Assembly (NCBI RefSeq): GCF_038397735.1
Contig: NZ_CP151635.1
Location: 3,162,001-3,226,000, forward strand
Direction of reading: 5' to 3'
Length of the DNA: 64,000 nucleotides
From: Microbacterium sp. LWH13-1.2
GTDB taxonomy: Bacteria; Actinomycetota; Actinomycetes; Actinomycetales; Microbacteriaceae
Shown here one piece after another: positions 34,209 to 42,949 of this stretch. Below the pieces are notes generated by a model. That model did not search any database. It was not told the origin of the DNA and saw only the letters and a program-made list of their open reading frames with translations. The translations under genes were made by a program, and so were the position numbers. How positions within the stretch are numbered: the stretch's first letter is position 1; the number at the start of each line of letters is the position of its first letter.

Positions 34209-35747
34209 ATGAGTGAACCGATCGACATCGTCGAATCGCTTGTGAAAGCGCAAGAATCGGGCGAGTGGGACCGCGTGCTAGAGATCCTCCGGGATGAATG
34301 GAACCCCCTCTCGCAGGACGCCCCCGAGATCCTGCTCGACGTCATCGCAGCGCTGCCTCCGCAGGTAATGGCTCAGAACTCGCGGCTCCGATTGGCCGAG
34401 GAATACCTGCGCCGCGCGCTCGATCGCCGACCTCGAGGGCGCGCTTACGCCGACATCATCACCGACGACCCGGAGGCTGCGCCGGTCGACCGTCTCGCGG
34501 CGTTGACGGGACGCATCGCCGCAGCACGAGGAGCCGGCCGCCATCGCGATGCCGTCACGGCGACAGATGCCGCGGTCTCGACGTTGCGCCGCATGCCCGT
34601 GGAAGTGATCCCGACGTTCGCGAACGCGCTGCCCGAGTTCCATTTCCACTGGGGGCTTTCTTTCCTTCTCGTCGGCCGTTTCGAGGACGCACTGGAACAG
34701 TTCGTCCAGAGCCATGATTGGGCTGTATCCGTCGGCAACCGCATGGTCGACGCCCGCTCCGTCGGCGCGCTGTCCCTCATTCACGCGCTCCACGGGCGTT
34801 GCGGACAGGCCGAGGAATGGCTGGCGAAGCTCCCACCGATCTCCGACGATGCCTGGTGGGCGGACGACGCCGTGATCCCCAGTCGTCTCGCCGAGGCGAT
34901 CATGCACACGGAACGTCTGGAGCCCGAGGCCGCCCGCATGGTCCTGTCGTCCATAGACATTCACCTGTCGCTGGACTTCTGGGGTCCGTACTTCGCACTT
35001 CGCGCGTTTCTCACACCCGATGACCCTGGTGATGCGCAGGCGCTGCTCTCGGAGTTCGACGCCTTCGTGGGCGGGCTCGCCCCGGACTACGCGAACATTC
35101 CCCTCAACGCCGAATACACGAGCATCACTCGGTATCTGCTGCTCCAGATCCTTCACCAGTCAGACCGAGCCTCGAAGATCCTTGGCGGTGTACGAGTGGA
35201 TGTGGAGTCCAGCACGGTGCGGCAGACAGGTGCCACACTGCACGCGCTCTGGTTGCTGAAGCTCAACCGCGATACCGAGGCCCGCACGATAATCGCACCC
35301 CTGTTACACGCATCCAGTGCGCAACCACGTGTCCTCATACCGGCCCTGCTCATCGCGGCCGAAACCGACATCGTCAATCATCGCGACGCACTTCTGCGGC
35401 GCGCGGCGGCGCTGGCGGTGTGGAACCGCTGTTATGCCGCACTGGCAGTGGGTGCGGTCAGCACGCGACAATGTCTCGCCGATCTCGTGCGGGCTCGGGG
35501 CGAGGATAAGATCGCTGACCGTCTGCTCACCGTCGTCGAGAATGCGCCCATCGCAGGTGCAAACGCGCTCACCAGGCGCGAGAACATGATCGTGCGCGCC
35601 GCGATCGCTGGACGTTCGAATTCTGAGATCGCCGCGGACCACCACGTCAGCGTGAATACGGTCAAGACTCACCTGCGCACCGCCTATCGCAAACTCGGCG
35701 TGTCCAACCGTTCTCAGTTGGAGCAGCTCTTCCAACTCGGCCGTTGA
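34209..35747 (+). CDS. LuxR-type regulator with helical-repeat sensor region
   Basis: A 512-residue protein. The C-terminal 65 residues are a LuxR/GerE HTH (LTRRENMIVRAAIAGRSNSE, HHVSVNTVKTHLRTAYRKLGVSNRSQL). The preceding 430 residues are helical and TPR-like, without the Walker motifs of MalT/LAL proteins. GGGAGG lies 8 bases before ATG 34209. Codon choice is looser than in neighbours (more A/T third positions), hinting at recent transfer. It is followed after 274 bases by the large surface-protein gene, which may be its target. Confidence 0.85.
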   Translation: MSEPIDIVESLVKAQESGEWDRVLEILRDEWNPLSQDAPEILLDVIAALPPQVMAQNSRLRLAEEYLRRALDRRPRGRAYADIITDDPEAAPVDRLAALTGRIAAARGAGRHRDAVTATDAAVSTLRRMPVEVIPTFANALPEFHFHWGLSFLLVGRFEDALEQFVQSHDWAVSVGNRMVDARSVGALSLIHALHGRCGQAEEWLAKLPPISDDAWWADDAVIPSRLAEAIMHTERLEPEAARMVLSSIDIHLSLDFWGPYFALRAFLTPDDPGDAQALLSEFDAFVGGLAPDYANIPLNAEYTSITRYLLLQILHQSDRASKILGGVRVDVESSTVRQTGATLHALWLLKLNRDTEARTIIAPLLHASSAQPRVLIPALLIAAETDIVNHRDALLRRAAALAVWNRCYAALAVGAVSTRQCLADLVRARGEDKIADRLLTVVENAPIAGANALTRRENMIVRAAIAGRSNSEIAADHHVSVNTVKTHLRTAYRKLGVSNRSQLEQLFQLGR

Positions 35748-36021
35748 AGCGACTCCTGATCGGAGACGCGGCTGCGTGATGTGGCGCGAGTGCGCAGCCG
35801 CCGGGGTGAGTTTTTCGTGAGAAGGGTGATCTTCGGTTCCTGTGGGTTAGCTGAGATCTCGGACGCTGGAAGACTCGGTCCGACTCACACGTGAATGGTC
35901 ATCTGCACGCAAGAGACTGCGATGTCGCGGCACCGGGTCCAGCTCGCCGGTAGCGCACCCACTCTCGTTGTCGTGAGTCGACAGGGCCTGTCCATCCGGG
36001 CGGGCGGGGAGGGAAAGAAAC

Positions 36022-39000
36022 GTGTCTACCTATCGTCGAGCGCGATCGCGCTCATCATCTCCGAGGCGGGTGGGGCGGTCCATCGCCGCCGCTCTCGGCC
36101 TCTTGGCTCTGGCGAGTGCTTCGCTCGTCAGCGTCACGACTGCCGCTCAGGCAGCGCCTGGTACGCCTGGAACACCTCAAGCCAACTCGGTGGTGTTCCA
36201 GGAGAACTTCGAGAACGGTCCCGGCACAGCTCCCCAGCTGTTGAATGCCTACACCGGAGCCGGCGGCCAGACCTACACGGCCGACCAGGGGTGGCTGACG
36301 GGCTGCAACGGTGCCGTCGTCAATTTCAACATCCCCTACACGTCGCTCGGCAACTGCGTCTCTGCCAACAGCTCCGCGAACCTGCGTCAGCTCGCATACG
36401 CGCTCGGTGCGCACAGCGGCTCGGGGAATCCGGCAGCCAACAACGCCGTCGCGGCATTCACGGAGAACGACCCGGGGGTCAACGCGGTCGAGTTCCAGAC
36501 GGTCAACAACATCCCGCTCGCTCAGGCCTCCGGGCGGTTCCTCACGTTCAGCGTCGATACCGCTGCCGTGAACTGCCAGGTGTCCGCGCCGCTGTACCAG
36601 TTCGCCTTCCTCAACGAAGGCGGCGCGGCGACCAACGTCGGCGGACAGCTGAACGCCTGCACATCAGCGTCGACGGTCACCGCACCGGCGGTCGGCCCGC
36701 TCGCCGCGCGCGCCGTCAACGTAGGTACGTACACGTCGAACGGCTCGGTGCTCTTCAGCGGCTCGACACTCGGCATCCGCATGACCAACGCCAACGGCTC
36801 CGGCGTAGGAAACGATGCGGCGTTCGACAACATCCGCATCCTCGATGTCACCCCTCAGCTCGACAAGGCCTTCAGCCCGGCTTCCGTCGTCGCCGGTGAG
36901 GTATCGACACTCACCCTCACCGTGACGAACACGGCAGACCTGGCGGCGAAGAACGGATGGTCGCTCACCGACGCCCTGCCTGCCGGACTCACGATCGCTG
37001 ATGGTGCCGCCGCGACCACCTGCCCTGCCGGCGTCGTGAACGCACCGGTCGGTGGCACGTCGATCACGGCCTCCGGCAACCTGGCCGCCGGTATGGCGTC
37101 GTGCACGATCACCGTCAACGTCACCTCACCCGTCGCGGGCTCGTTCACGAACGGCCCCGACAACATCACCAGCACGGGCCTGAACCCGCCTGCTGACTCC
37201 ACCGTCGTGTTCGACGAGCAGGCACCGGCGATCCGTGTCGTGAAGTCGGCCACGCCGACCTCCGAGGAAGAGTTCACGGTCGGCCAGGAGGTCACGTACT
37301 CCTTCGTCGTCACCAATACCGGAAACGTCGCGCTCACCGACGTCGAGGTCGATGACACGGGATTCACCGGCACCGGAGAACTCTCGCCCATCGTCTGCCC
37401 GGCAGGCGCAGCGAACCTCGCACCTGCCGCGTCCGTGACCTGCACCGCGACCTACACGGTCACGCAGGCCGACGTGGACACGGGGTCGATCACGAACACC
37501 GCGACCGCGACCGGCACCCCGCCCCAGGGGACCCCGCCGGTGTCTCCTCCCTCAGAGGTGACCATCCCGTCGGTCGACCCGGCCCCCGCGCTCTCGATCG
37601 TCAAGAGCTCCGATGTCGAGACCATCAGCGAAGCCGGCGAGACGATCACGTATTCGTTCCTGGTCACCAACACCGGAAACGTCACGCTGAACGACGTCAC
37701 CGTGACCGAGCCGGACTTCTCGGGCACCGGTGAGCTCTCGGCGATCACGTGCCCCGCGGGCGCTGCATCCCTCGCTCCCGGCGCAGACGTGACCTGCACC
37801 GCGACGTATGTCGTGACGCAGGCCGACGTGGACGCCGGCGAGATCAGCAACACCGCCTCTGCGACGGGCACCCCGCCCAACCCGCTGACCCCGCCCCCTG
37901 TCACGCCGTCCAACGAGGTCGTGGTCGAGGTGCCGCCGGCACCCGCTCTCGAGATCGACAAGACCGCGAACCCCACGACGATCACCGCGGCGGGCCAGAC
38001 GATCACGTATTCGTTCCTGGTCACCAACACCGGAAACGTCACGCTGAACGACGTCACCGTCACCGAGACGGACTTCTCGGGCACCGGTGAGCTCTCGGCG
38101 ATCACGTGCCCCGCGGGCGCTGCATCCCTCGCTCCCGGCGCAGACGTGACCTGCACCGCGACGTATGTCGTGACGCAGGCCGACGTGGACGCCGGATCGG
38201 TGACGAATGCGGCTACCGGCACCGGCACCCCGCCGAACCCGCTGACCCCGCCGCCGGTCTCCCCGCCGGACGAGGTCACGGTCGACATCCCGCCGACCCC
38301 GGCAATCACCGTCGTGAAGTCGGCCGATGAGGCCTCGCAGGCCGACATTGCGCTGGGACAGGAAGTCACTTACTCGTTCCTTGTGACCAACACCGGAAAC
38401 GTGACCCTGACTGATGTATCGGTCGTCGAGGGGGACTTCTCCGGCGCTGGCGATCTTTCAGCGATCATCTGCCCCGAGGCCGCGGCATCGCTGGCTCCCG
38501 GCAATCAAGTCACCTGCACCGCGACCTACACCGTCGTGCAGGCAGACGTCGATGCCGGCACCGTGACGAACTCCGCCACGGCAACCGGCACGCCGCCTAC
38601 GGGTCCGAACCCCGTATCACCGGAGTCTGAGGTCACCGTTCCGAGCGCCCCGGCACCGGGACTGAACGTGGTGAAGACCGCGAGCATCGACCGCGCTACG
38701 GCAGTCGGGCAAGCGATCACGTACTCGTTCGTCGTGACCAACACGGGCAACCTCACCCTCACGGATATCGTCGTGAACGAGAGCGGCTTCACCGGCACCG
38801 GAACACTGTCGGCAGTAACCTGCCCGGCTGGTGCGGCGTCGCTCGCGCCCGGCGCGCAGATCACCTGCACGGCGACGTACACGGTGACACAGGCCGATCT
38901 GAACGCCGGCACGATCCGAAACATGGCAACGGCGGGTGGCAACACCCCCGGCGGTGACCCGTTCACTTCCGACCCGTCCGTCGTGACCGTGGAGACTCCG

Positions 39001-39141
39001 GGAACGCCTCTCGCCGTCACCGGCGGTGAAGTCGCCACCTGGGTCGCAGTCACCGGACTGGCACTCCTGGTCGGCGGTGGGGTCATGCTCCTGATCCGTC
39101 GGCGACGCACTGCAGATTCAGTCGGTCAACTGGCTGACTGA
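36022..39141 (+). CDS. Large repeat-containing cell-surface protein with LAVTG sorting signal
   Basis: A 1039-residue secreted protein. The signal peptide is about residues 1-45 (arginine-rich, long hydrophobic run, AQAAPG). Residues 50-270 form a beta-rich N-terminal domain; 275-400 resemble a DUF11-type Ig fold; from about 403 come five roughly 119-residue DUF7507-like repeats, each with TYSFLVTNTGNVTLxDV and CTATYxVxQADVxAG. The C-terminus has LAVTG (997-1001), a hydrophobic helix and RRRR: a sortase-E type LAxTG anchor. Repeats 2 and 3 are almost identical at DNA level. The start is GTG with GGGGAGGG 8 bases upstream. Likely adhesion or cell-wall display. Confidence 0.85.
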   Translation: MSTYRRARSRSSSPRRVGRSIAAALGLLALASASLVSVTTAAQAAPGTPGTPQANSVVFQENFENGPGTAPQLLNAYTGAGGQTYTADQGWLTGCNGAVVNFNIPYTSLGNCVSANSSANLRQLAYALGAHSGSGNPAANNAVAAFTENDPGVNAVEFQTVNNIPLAQASGRFLTFSVDTAAVNCQVSAPLYQFAFLNEGGAATNVGGQLNACTSASTVTAPAVGPLAARAVNVGTYTSNGSVLFSGSTLGIRMTNANGSGVGNDAAFDNIRILDVTPQLDKAFSPASVVAGEVSTLTLTVTNTADLAAKNGWSLTDALPAGLTIADGAAATTCPAGVVNAPVGGTSITASGNLAAGMASCTITVNVTSPVAGSFTNGPDNITSTGLNPPADSTVVFDEQAPAIRVVKSATPTSEEEFTVGQEVTYSFVVTNTGNVALTDVEVDDTGFTGTGELSPIVCPAGAANLAPAASVTCTATYTVTQADVDTGSITNTATATGTPPQGTPPVSPPSEVTIPSVDPAPALSIVKSSDVETISEAGETITYSFLVTNTGNVTLNDVTVTEPDFSGTGELSAITCPAGAASLAPGADVTCTATYVVTQADVDAGEISNTASATGTPPNPLTPPPVTPSNEVVVEVPPAPALEIDKTANPTTITAAGQTITYSFLVTNTGNVTLNDVTVTETDFSGTGELSAITCPAGAASLAPGADVTCTATYVVTQADVDAGSVTNAATGTGTPPNPLTPPPVSPPDEVTVDIPPTPAITVVKSADEASQADIALGQEVTYSFLVTNTGNVTLTDVSVVEGDFSGAGDLSAIICPEAAASLAPGNQVTCTATYTVVQADVDAGTVTNSATATGTPPTGPNPVSPESEVTVPSAPAPGLNVVKTASIDRATAVGQAITYSFVVTNTGNLTLTDIVVNESGFTGTGTLSAVTCPAGAASLAPGAQITCTATYTVTQADLNAGTIRNMATAGGNTPGGDPFTSDPSVVTVETPGTPLAVTGGEVATWVAVTGLALLVGGGVMLLIRRRRTADSVGQLAD

Positions 39142-39148
39142 TGGCATC

Positions 39149-39191
39149 AGCACTGTGCGGTGCGCGCATATCGCGCGCACCGCACAGTGCT
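39149..39191. terminator. Perfect 19-bp hairpin terminator after the surface-protein gene
   Basis: Arms 39149-39167 and 39173-39191 are exact complements with a 5-base loop, starting 7 bases past the stop codon. No T-run follows. It can act in both directions and also insulates the next, oppositely oriented gene. The rest of 39192-39406 shows no gene I can support. Confidence 0.8.
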
Positions 39192-39406
39192 GTCTCGAGC
39201 GCACTTTCAGGCGCGACGGGAGGAGCCACCGAGACGACGAGATCTCGCCGGTCGAGTTCGTGCCGGAGCTGCCCCAGACGGTCTCGGGCACGATCCGCCG
39301 GGTCGAATTGCGCGCCAGAGCGGCCGAGCGCACGACCTCGGGCGACGAGGCCGCGCAGCACCGCGACCGCGACTGCCGCTGAGGTCGCGCCGCTCTGCCG
39401 GCGAGC

Positions 39407-39814
39407 TCAGCCTGCGAGTGCGGGCTGCGAGCCGGTGCTCGGCGCCGTCGTCGTTCGCGGAGCCTGCTGGGTATCCGGCGCATCGGCAAGAGCCTGTGCC
39501 CGTGCGGTCCGCGCTGCCTGACGCCCCGGTTCCCCGGCACTCACGATCGCGCGAACCACGGCGCCGATCACGAGCATCGCGACGAGCGCGACACCGGACA
39601 CCAGCAACGGAGTCCACTGACTCGCGAAGGACGCCGTGAGGCTGAGCATCGCACTCGGGATCCACAGGCCCACCGCTCCGCCGGCGAGCCCTCCCGCAGC
39701 GCGCATGATCGCGACTCCGGCGACGATCGCGCACAGAGCCGCGATCACGGCTCCCACCACTCCGATCGGCACCAGTATCGATGCCAATTCGTCTGCCACT
39801 CTTGATGACGTCAT
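39407..39814 (-). CDS. Small three-TM membrane protein
   Basis: A 135-residue protein with three hydrophobic segments (ILVPIGVVGAVIAALCAIVAGVAIM; GLWIPSAMLSL; LLVSGVALVAMLVIGAVVRAIV) and an alanine/threonine-rich polar tail. ATG at 39814 has GGGGGG 5 bases upstream. It shares no operon with neighbours. Family not recognised. Confidence 0.65.
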   Translation of the reverse strand: MTSSRVADELASILVPIGVVGAVIAALCAIVAGVAIMRAAGGLAGGAVGLWIPSAMLSLTASFASQWTPLLVSGVALVAMLVIGAVVRAIVSAGEPGRQAARTARAQALADAPDTQQAPRTTTAPSTGSQPALAG

Positions 39815-39930
39815 CACGACCCCCCGGTCAAACGGAATCTCCGCACTACCAACACTACGAAGTGTCGGCATACCGGGCATCCATCTCAAGGATGATGTTC
39901 CGCAACCGTGACGCCTGGTTCAGCGGGGCT

Positions 39931-41403
39931 TCAGCGGCGCTTCAACCTCGCGAAACGCGACGCCTTGATCACCCGCACCGGCTGGGTGACGAGCGCATCG
40001 ACGACCATAGAGCCGTCGGTCGGTCCGATGATCGCCATGGTCGATGTCTCGGTCGACTCGACGGGGTCCACCGGCATGCGGCCGAGGTCGCGGTGGGCGC
40101 GCACGTACGCGGGGACCAGCAGGGCGATCGCGCCGAGCCAGGCCAGCGGGTTGCTGAGCGCCACGCCCTCGAAGCCGATCATCGCGCCGAGCACGAGAGC
40201 CGCGCCCACGCGCATCACGAGTTCGACCACCCCGGTGACCGTGGGGATGAGCGTGTGGCCGAGTCCCTGCAGCGCGCCGCGCAGCACGAACAGCACGCCG
40301 AGCGCCCAGTATCCGCATCCGTTGATGATCAGCATGAGGTGCGCGAGCCTGACGACCTCGTCCGACCCCTCGCCGACGAACAGCCGCACCATGGGCGTCC
40401 CGAACGCGATGATCAGCGCTCCGAGTGCCACACCGGCGGCGATCGCCATCCAGGTGCCCTCGATCACTCCGCGGCGGATGCGGTCGGGGCGACGTCCGCC
40501 GAGGTTCTGCGCCGCGTACATCGACGACGCGAGCCCCAGCGACGAGAGGAAGGCCACGGCGAGACCGTCGACCCGCGACGCCGTCGTGTAGGCGGCGACC
40601 GCCTCGGAGCCGAGAGTGTTGAGTGCGACCTGCACCACGAGCGTCCCGATCGCGATGATCGATGCCTGGAAGCCCATCGGGAGTCCGAGGCGCAGGTGCT
40701 CCCGGAAGTCCTCGCGAGTGACCTGCCAGTCGGCACGGCGCAGGTGCAGCATCGGCAGGCGGCGACGCACGAACTCGAGGCAGAGCGCGACCGAGACGGC
40801 CTGGGCGACGACCGTCGCGAGAGCCGCTCCGCCCACTCCCCACTCGAGCGGGCCGACCATCAGGATGACGAGACCGACGTTGAGCGCGCACGACACCGTG
40901 AGGAAGATCAGGGGCGTGCGCGAGTCGCCGATGGCCCGGATGATCGCCGAGAGGTAGTTGAAGAACATCGTCGCGCTCGCGCCGATGAAGCTGATCTGCG
41001 TGAAGACCGTCGCCTCGGGCATGAGCTCCGCCGGCGTCTGCAGCAGAGCGAGCACGGGTGCGGCGATCAGCGGCGCGACGATCGTCAGCACGACGCTCGT
41101 GATGCCGGTCAGGATCACACCGGTCGCGACCGAACGACGCACGGCCGCGCCGTCGCCCGCGCCGAACGCCTGGGCGATCGGGATCGCGAAGCCGCTGGTC
41201 AGGCCCCAGGCGAAGCCGATCAGCAGGAAGAGCAGGCTGCCGGTGGCACCGACGGCCGCGAGGGATTCGACGCCGAGATGGCGGCCGACGACGACGGCGT
41301 CGGCGAACTGGTACATCTGCTGCACGATGTTGCCGAGCAGGAGGGGGATCGAGAACGAGAGGATGACACGCCACGGGCGGCCCGTGGTGAGAGAGGTGGC
41401 CAT
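39931..41403 (-). CDS. MATE-family efflux transporter
   Basis: A 490-residue, 12-helix multidrug/toxin exporter with two MatE halves (LLLGNIVQQMYQFADAVVVG; GLPMGFQASIIAIGTLVVQV). It would export cationic compounds using Na+ or H+. The ATG at 41403 starts directly before the first helix; the longer frame adds unrelated sequence. An identical palindrome-containing 26-base segment lies 42 bases upstream and also before the amino-acid permease at 47789. Confidence 0.9.
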   Translation of the reverse strand: MATSLTTGRPWRVILSFSIPLLLGNIVQQMYQFADAVVVGRHLGVESLAAVGATGSLLFLLIGFAWGLTSGFAIPIAQAFGAGDGAAVRRSVATGVILTGITSVVLTIVAPLIAAPVLALLQTPAELMPEATVFTQISFIGASATMFFNYLSAIIRAIGDSRTPLIFLTVSCALNVGLVILMVGPLEWGVGGAALATVVAQAVSVALCLEFVRRRLPMLHLRRADWQVTREDFREHLRLGLPMGFQASIIAIGTLVVQVALNTLGSEAVAAYTTASRVDGLAVAFLSSLGLASSMYAAQNLGGRRPDRIRRGVIEGTWMAIAAGVALGALIIAFGTPMVRLFVGEGSDEVVRLAHLMLIINGCGYWALGVLFVLRGALQGLGHTLIPTVTGVVELVMRVGAALVLGAMIGFEGVALSNPLAWLGAIALLVPAYVRAHRDLGRMPVDPVESTETSTMAIIGPTDGSMVVDALVTQPVRVIKASRFARLKRR

Positions 41404-41440
41404 GAAGGAAGCGGCTCGCAGGACTGGGGGATGATCGGGG

Positions 41441-41470
41441 GTCGAACCAGGATATCGAATCGATTCGGTT
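41441..41470 (+). repeat. Left copy of the 30-bp direct repeat bounding the sugar cassette
   Basis: Matches 47680-47709 at 29 of 30 bases in the same orientation (26 contiguous identical bases, 41445-41470). Contains the palindrome CGAATCGATTCG, typical of LacI-type operators. Confidence 0.85.
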
Positions 41471-41510
41471 CCGCGATAGAGCCGAATGCGACTCGTGTGA
41501 CACGGGCATG

Positions 41511-41529
41511 TTGACTTCGAAACTCGAAC
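41511..41529. promoter_or_regulatory. ROK-type operator candidate, copy 1
   Basis: TTGACTTCGAAACTCGAAC contains the perfect inverted repeat TTCGA-AAC-TCGAA. A near copy lies at 41617. Confidence 0.5.
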
Positions 41530-41615
41530 GTAGAACGCGCGTGGTATCCATGGGTTGACGTCAACAGCAGCCAGGAACACGAGTCCTTCCGGAAATCACG
41601 AATTCATCACAAACT

Positions 41616-41640
41616 CTTGACTTCGAGACTCGAACTCAAG
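41616..41640. promoter_or_regulatory. ROK-type operator candidate, copy 2 (extended palindrome)
   Basis: 25-base inverted repeat: arms CTTGACTTCGA and TCGAACTCAAG pair at 10 of 11 positions around GAC. It lies 90 bases before the ChvE-type gene; the ROK regulator in the same cassette is the natural candidate to bind it. Confidence 0.55.
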
Positions 41641-41729
41641 GAAGGTATCTCCGGAGCGAGTCCCGAAAGCCTGGGATTCCGACTCGGGGCGATGACGCCC
41701 GCGACCCATGCACAGCGAAGGAGCTCGTG

Positions 41730-42884
41730 ATGAAGAAGAAGTATGCACTGGCCGCACTCGGCTTGGTCGGGGCACTCGCCCTGGCTGGCTGTGGCGGTGG
41801 TGGAGCAGGCTCGACCGGCGGATCGTCAGGATCCGAAGGCGCCGACAAGGGAGACATGCTCATCGGCGTCTCGATGCCGACCGAGACGTCGGAACGCTGG
41901 ATCGCCGACGGCGATGCCGTGCAGGCGGGGCTGGAGGATGCCGGCTACCAGGTCGAGCTGCAGTATGCAGGAGACGACATCCCGACCCAGGGACAGCAGA
42001 TCGACCAGATGATCACCAAGGGCGCCGACCTGCTGATCATCGCCGCGATCGACGGGACCGCGCTGTCGTCGCAGCTGGATGCCGCAGCGGCCGCCAACAT
42101 CCCCGTGATCTCCTACGATCGCCTGATCCGCGACAGCGAGCATGTCGACTTCTACGTGACGTTCGACAACTACAAGGTCGGCGTCCAGCAGGCGACCTCG
42201 CTGCTCGTGGGCCTCGGCGTTCTCGACGCCGACGGCAAGGAGACCGGTGAGAAGGGCCCGTTCAACATCGAGCTCTTCGCCGGGTCTCTCGACGACAACA
42301 ACGCGCACTTCTTCTGGCAGGGCGCGATGGACACGCTGCAGCCGTTCATCGACGACGGCGTGCTCGCCGTGCCCTCCGGACAGGTGGAGATCGAACAGGC
42401 CGCGACACTGCGCTGGCAGCAGGAGACCGCGCAGAAGCGCATGGAGGACCTGCTGACGTCGACGTACGGAAACGGAACGACGCTGGATGGAGTGCTGTCG
42501 CCGTATGACGGCCTCTCTCGCGGCATCATCACCGCGCTGCAGGGCACCGGTGGATTCGGCGCGACGATCGCCGACGGCCTGCCGGTCGTCACCGGACAGG
42601 ATGCCGAGATCGCATCCGTCTCGCTCATCGACAAGGGCGTGCAGTTCTCGTCGATCTTCAAGGACACGCGCAAGCTCGCCGAGCAGTCGGTCGTCGCCGC
42701 TGAGGCGATGCTCGAGGGCGACGAGCCGGAGGCGAACGACACGGAGACCTACGACAACGGCGTGAAGGTCGTGCCCTCCTTCCTGCTGCAGTCCGACATC
42801 GTCTACAAGGACAACATCACGTCCCTGCTGGTCGACTCGGGCTACTGGACGCAGGCCGAGGTCGACTCGGGCGTCTCCGAATAA
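41730..42884 (+). CDS. chvE: Multiple-monosaccharide ABC transporter substrate-binding lipoprotein (ChvE-like)
   Basis: A 384-residue periplasmic-binding-protein family 4 receptor. The lipobox ALAGC gives lipidated Cys21; a Gly/Ser linker follows, then the two-lobe sugar-binding fold ([42 protein letters not shown]). The latter motif is characteristic of ChvE, which binds monosaccharides such as glucose, galactose, xylose or arabinose. AAGGAG lies 6 bases before ATG 41730. It is followed by a strong intercistronic hairpin and then gguA and gguB homologues. Confidence 0.88.
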   Translation: MKKKYALAALGLVGALALAGCGGGGAGSTGGSSGSEGADKGDMLIGVSMPTETSERWIADGDAVQAGLEDAGYQVELQYAGDDIPTQGQQIDQMITKGADLLIIAAIDGTALSSQLDAAAAANIPVISYDRLIRDSEHVDFYVTFDNYKVGVQQATSLLVGLGVLDADGKETGEKGPFNIELFAGSLDDNNAHFFWQGAMDTLQPFIDDGVLAVPSGQVEIEQAATLRWQQETAQKRMEDLLTSTYGNGTTLDGVLSPYDGLSRGIITALQGTGGFGATIADGLPVVTGQDAEIASVSLIDKGVQFSSIFKDTRKLAEQSVVAAEAMLEGDEPEANDTETYDNGVKVVPSFLLQSDIVYKDNITSLLVDSGYWTQAEVDSGVSE

Positions 42885-42891
42885 TCTCCCT

Positions 42892-42924
42892 CGGGGCGTG
42901 CTGCCGAACCGGCGGCACGCCCCG
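42892..42924. promoter_or_regulatory. Intercistronic hairpin between chvE and gguA
   Basis: 15-base stem (42892-42906 / 42910-42924, one G-U pair) with a 3-base loop, starting 7 bases after the chvE stop. Likely stabilises the binding-protein message or partly terminates, giving more binding protein than membrane parts. Confidence 0.7.
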
Positions 42925-42949
42925 AATCCTCACGAAAGGAGATCGGGTC

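Larger units (their letters stand above)
41404..41729. promoter_or_regulatory. 326-base control region between the MATE gene and the sugar cassette
   Basis: Non-coding. It holds the left 26-base repeat (41445-41470) with core palindrome CGAATCGATTCG, and two copies of TTGACTTCGA-RAC-TCGAAC spaced 106 bases (41511-41529, 41617-41635). Divergent promoters for the exporter and for the ABC operon are expected here; clear -10 elements are not obvious. Confidence 0.6.

Noticed and set aside
39141-39521. Open frames after the surface protein on both strands
   Set aside because: Composition is Arg/Ala/Ser-rich without domains, and the + strand frame starts inside the hairpin and runs over the small membrane protein gene.
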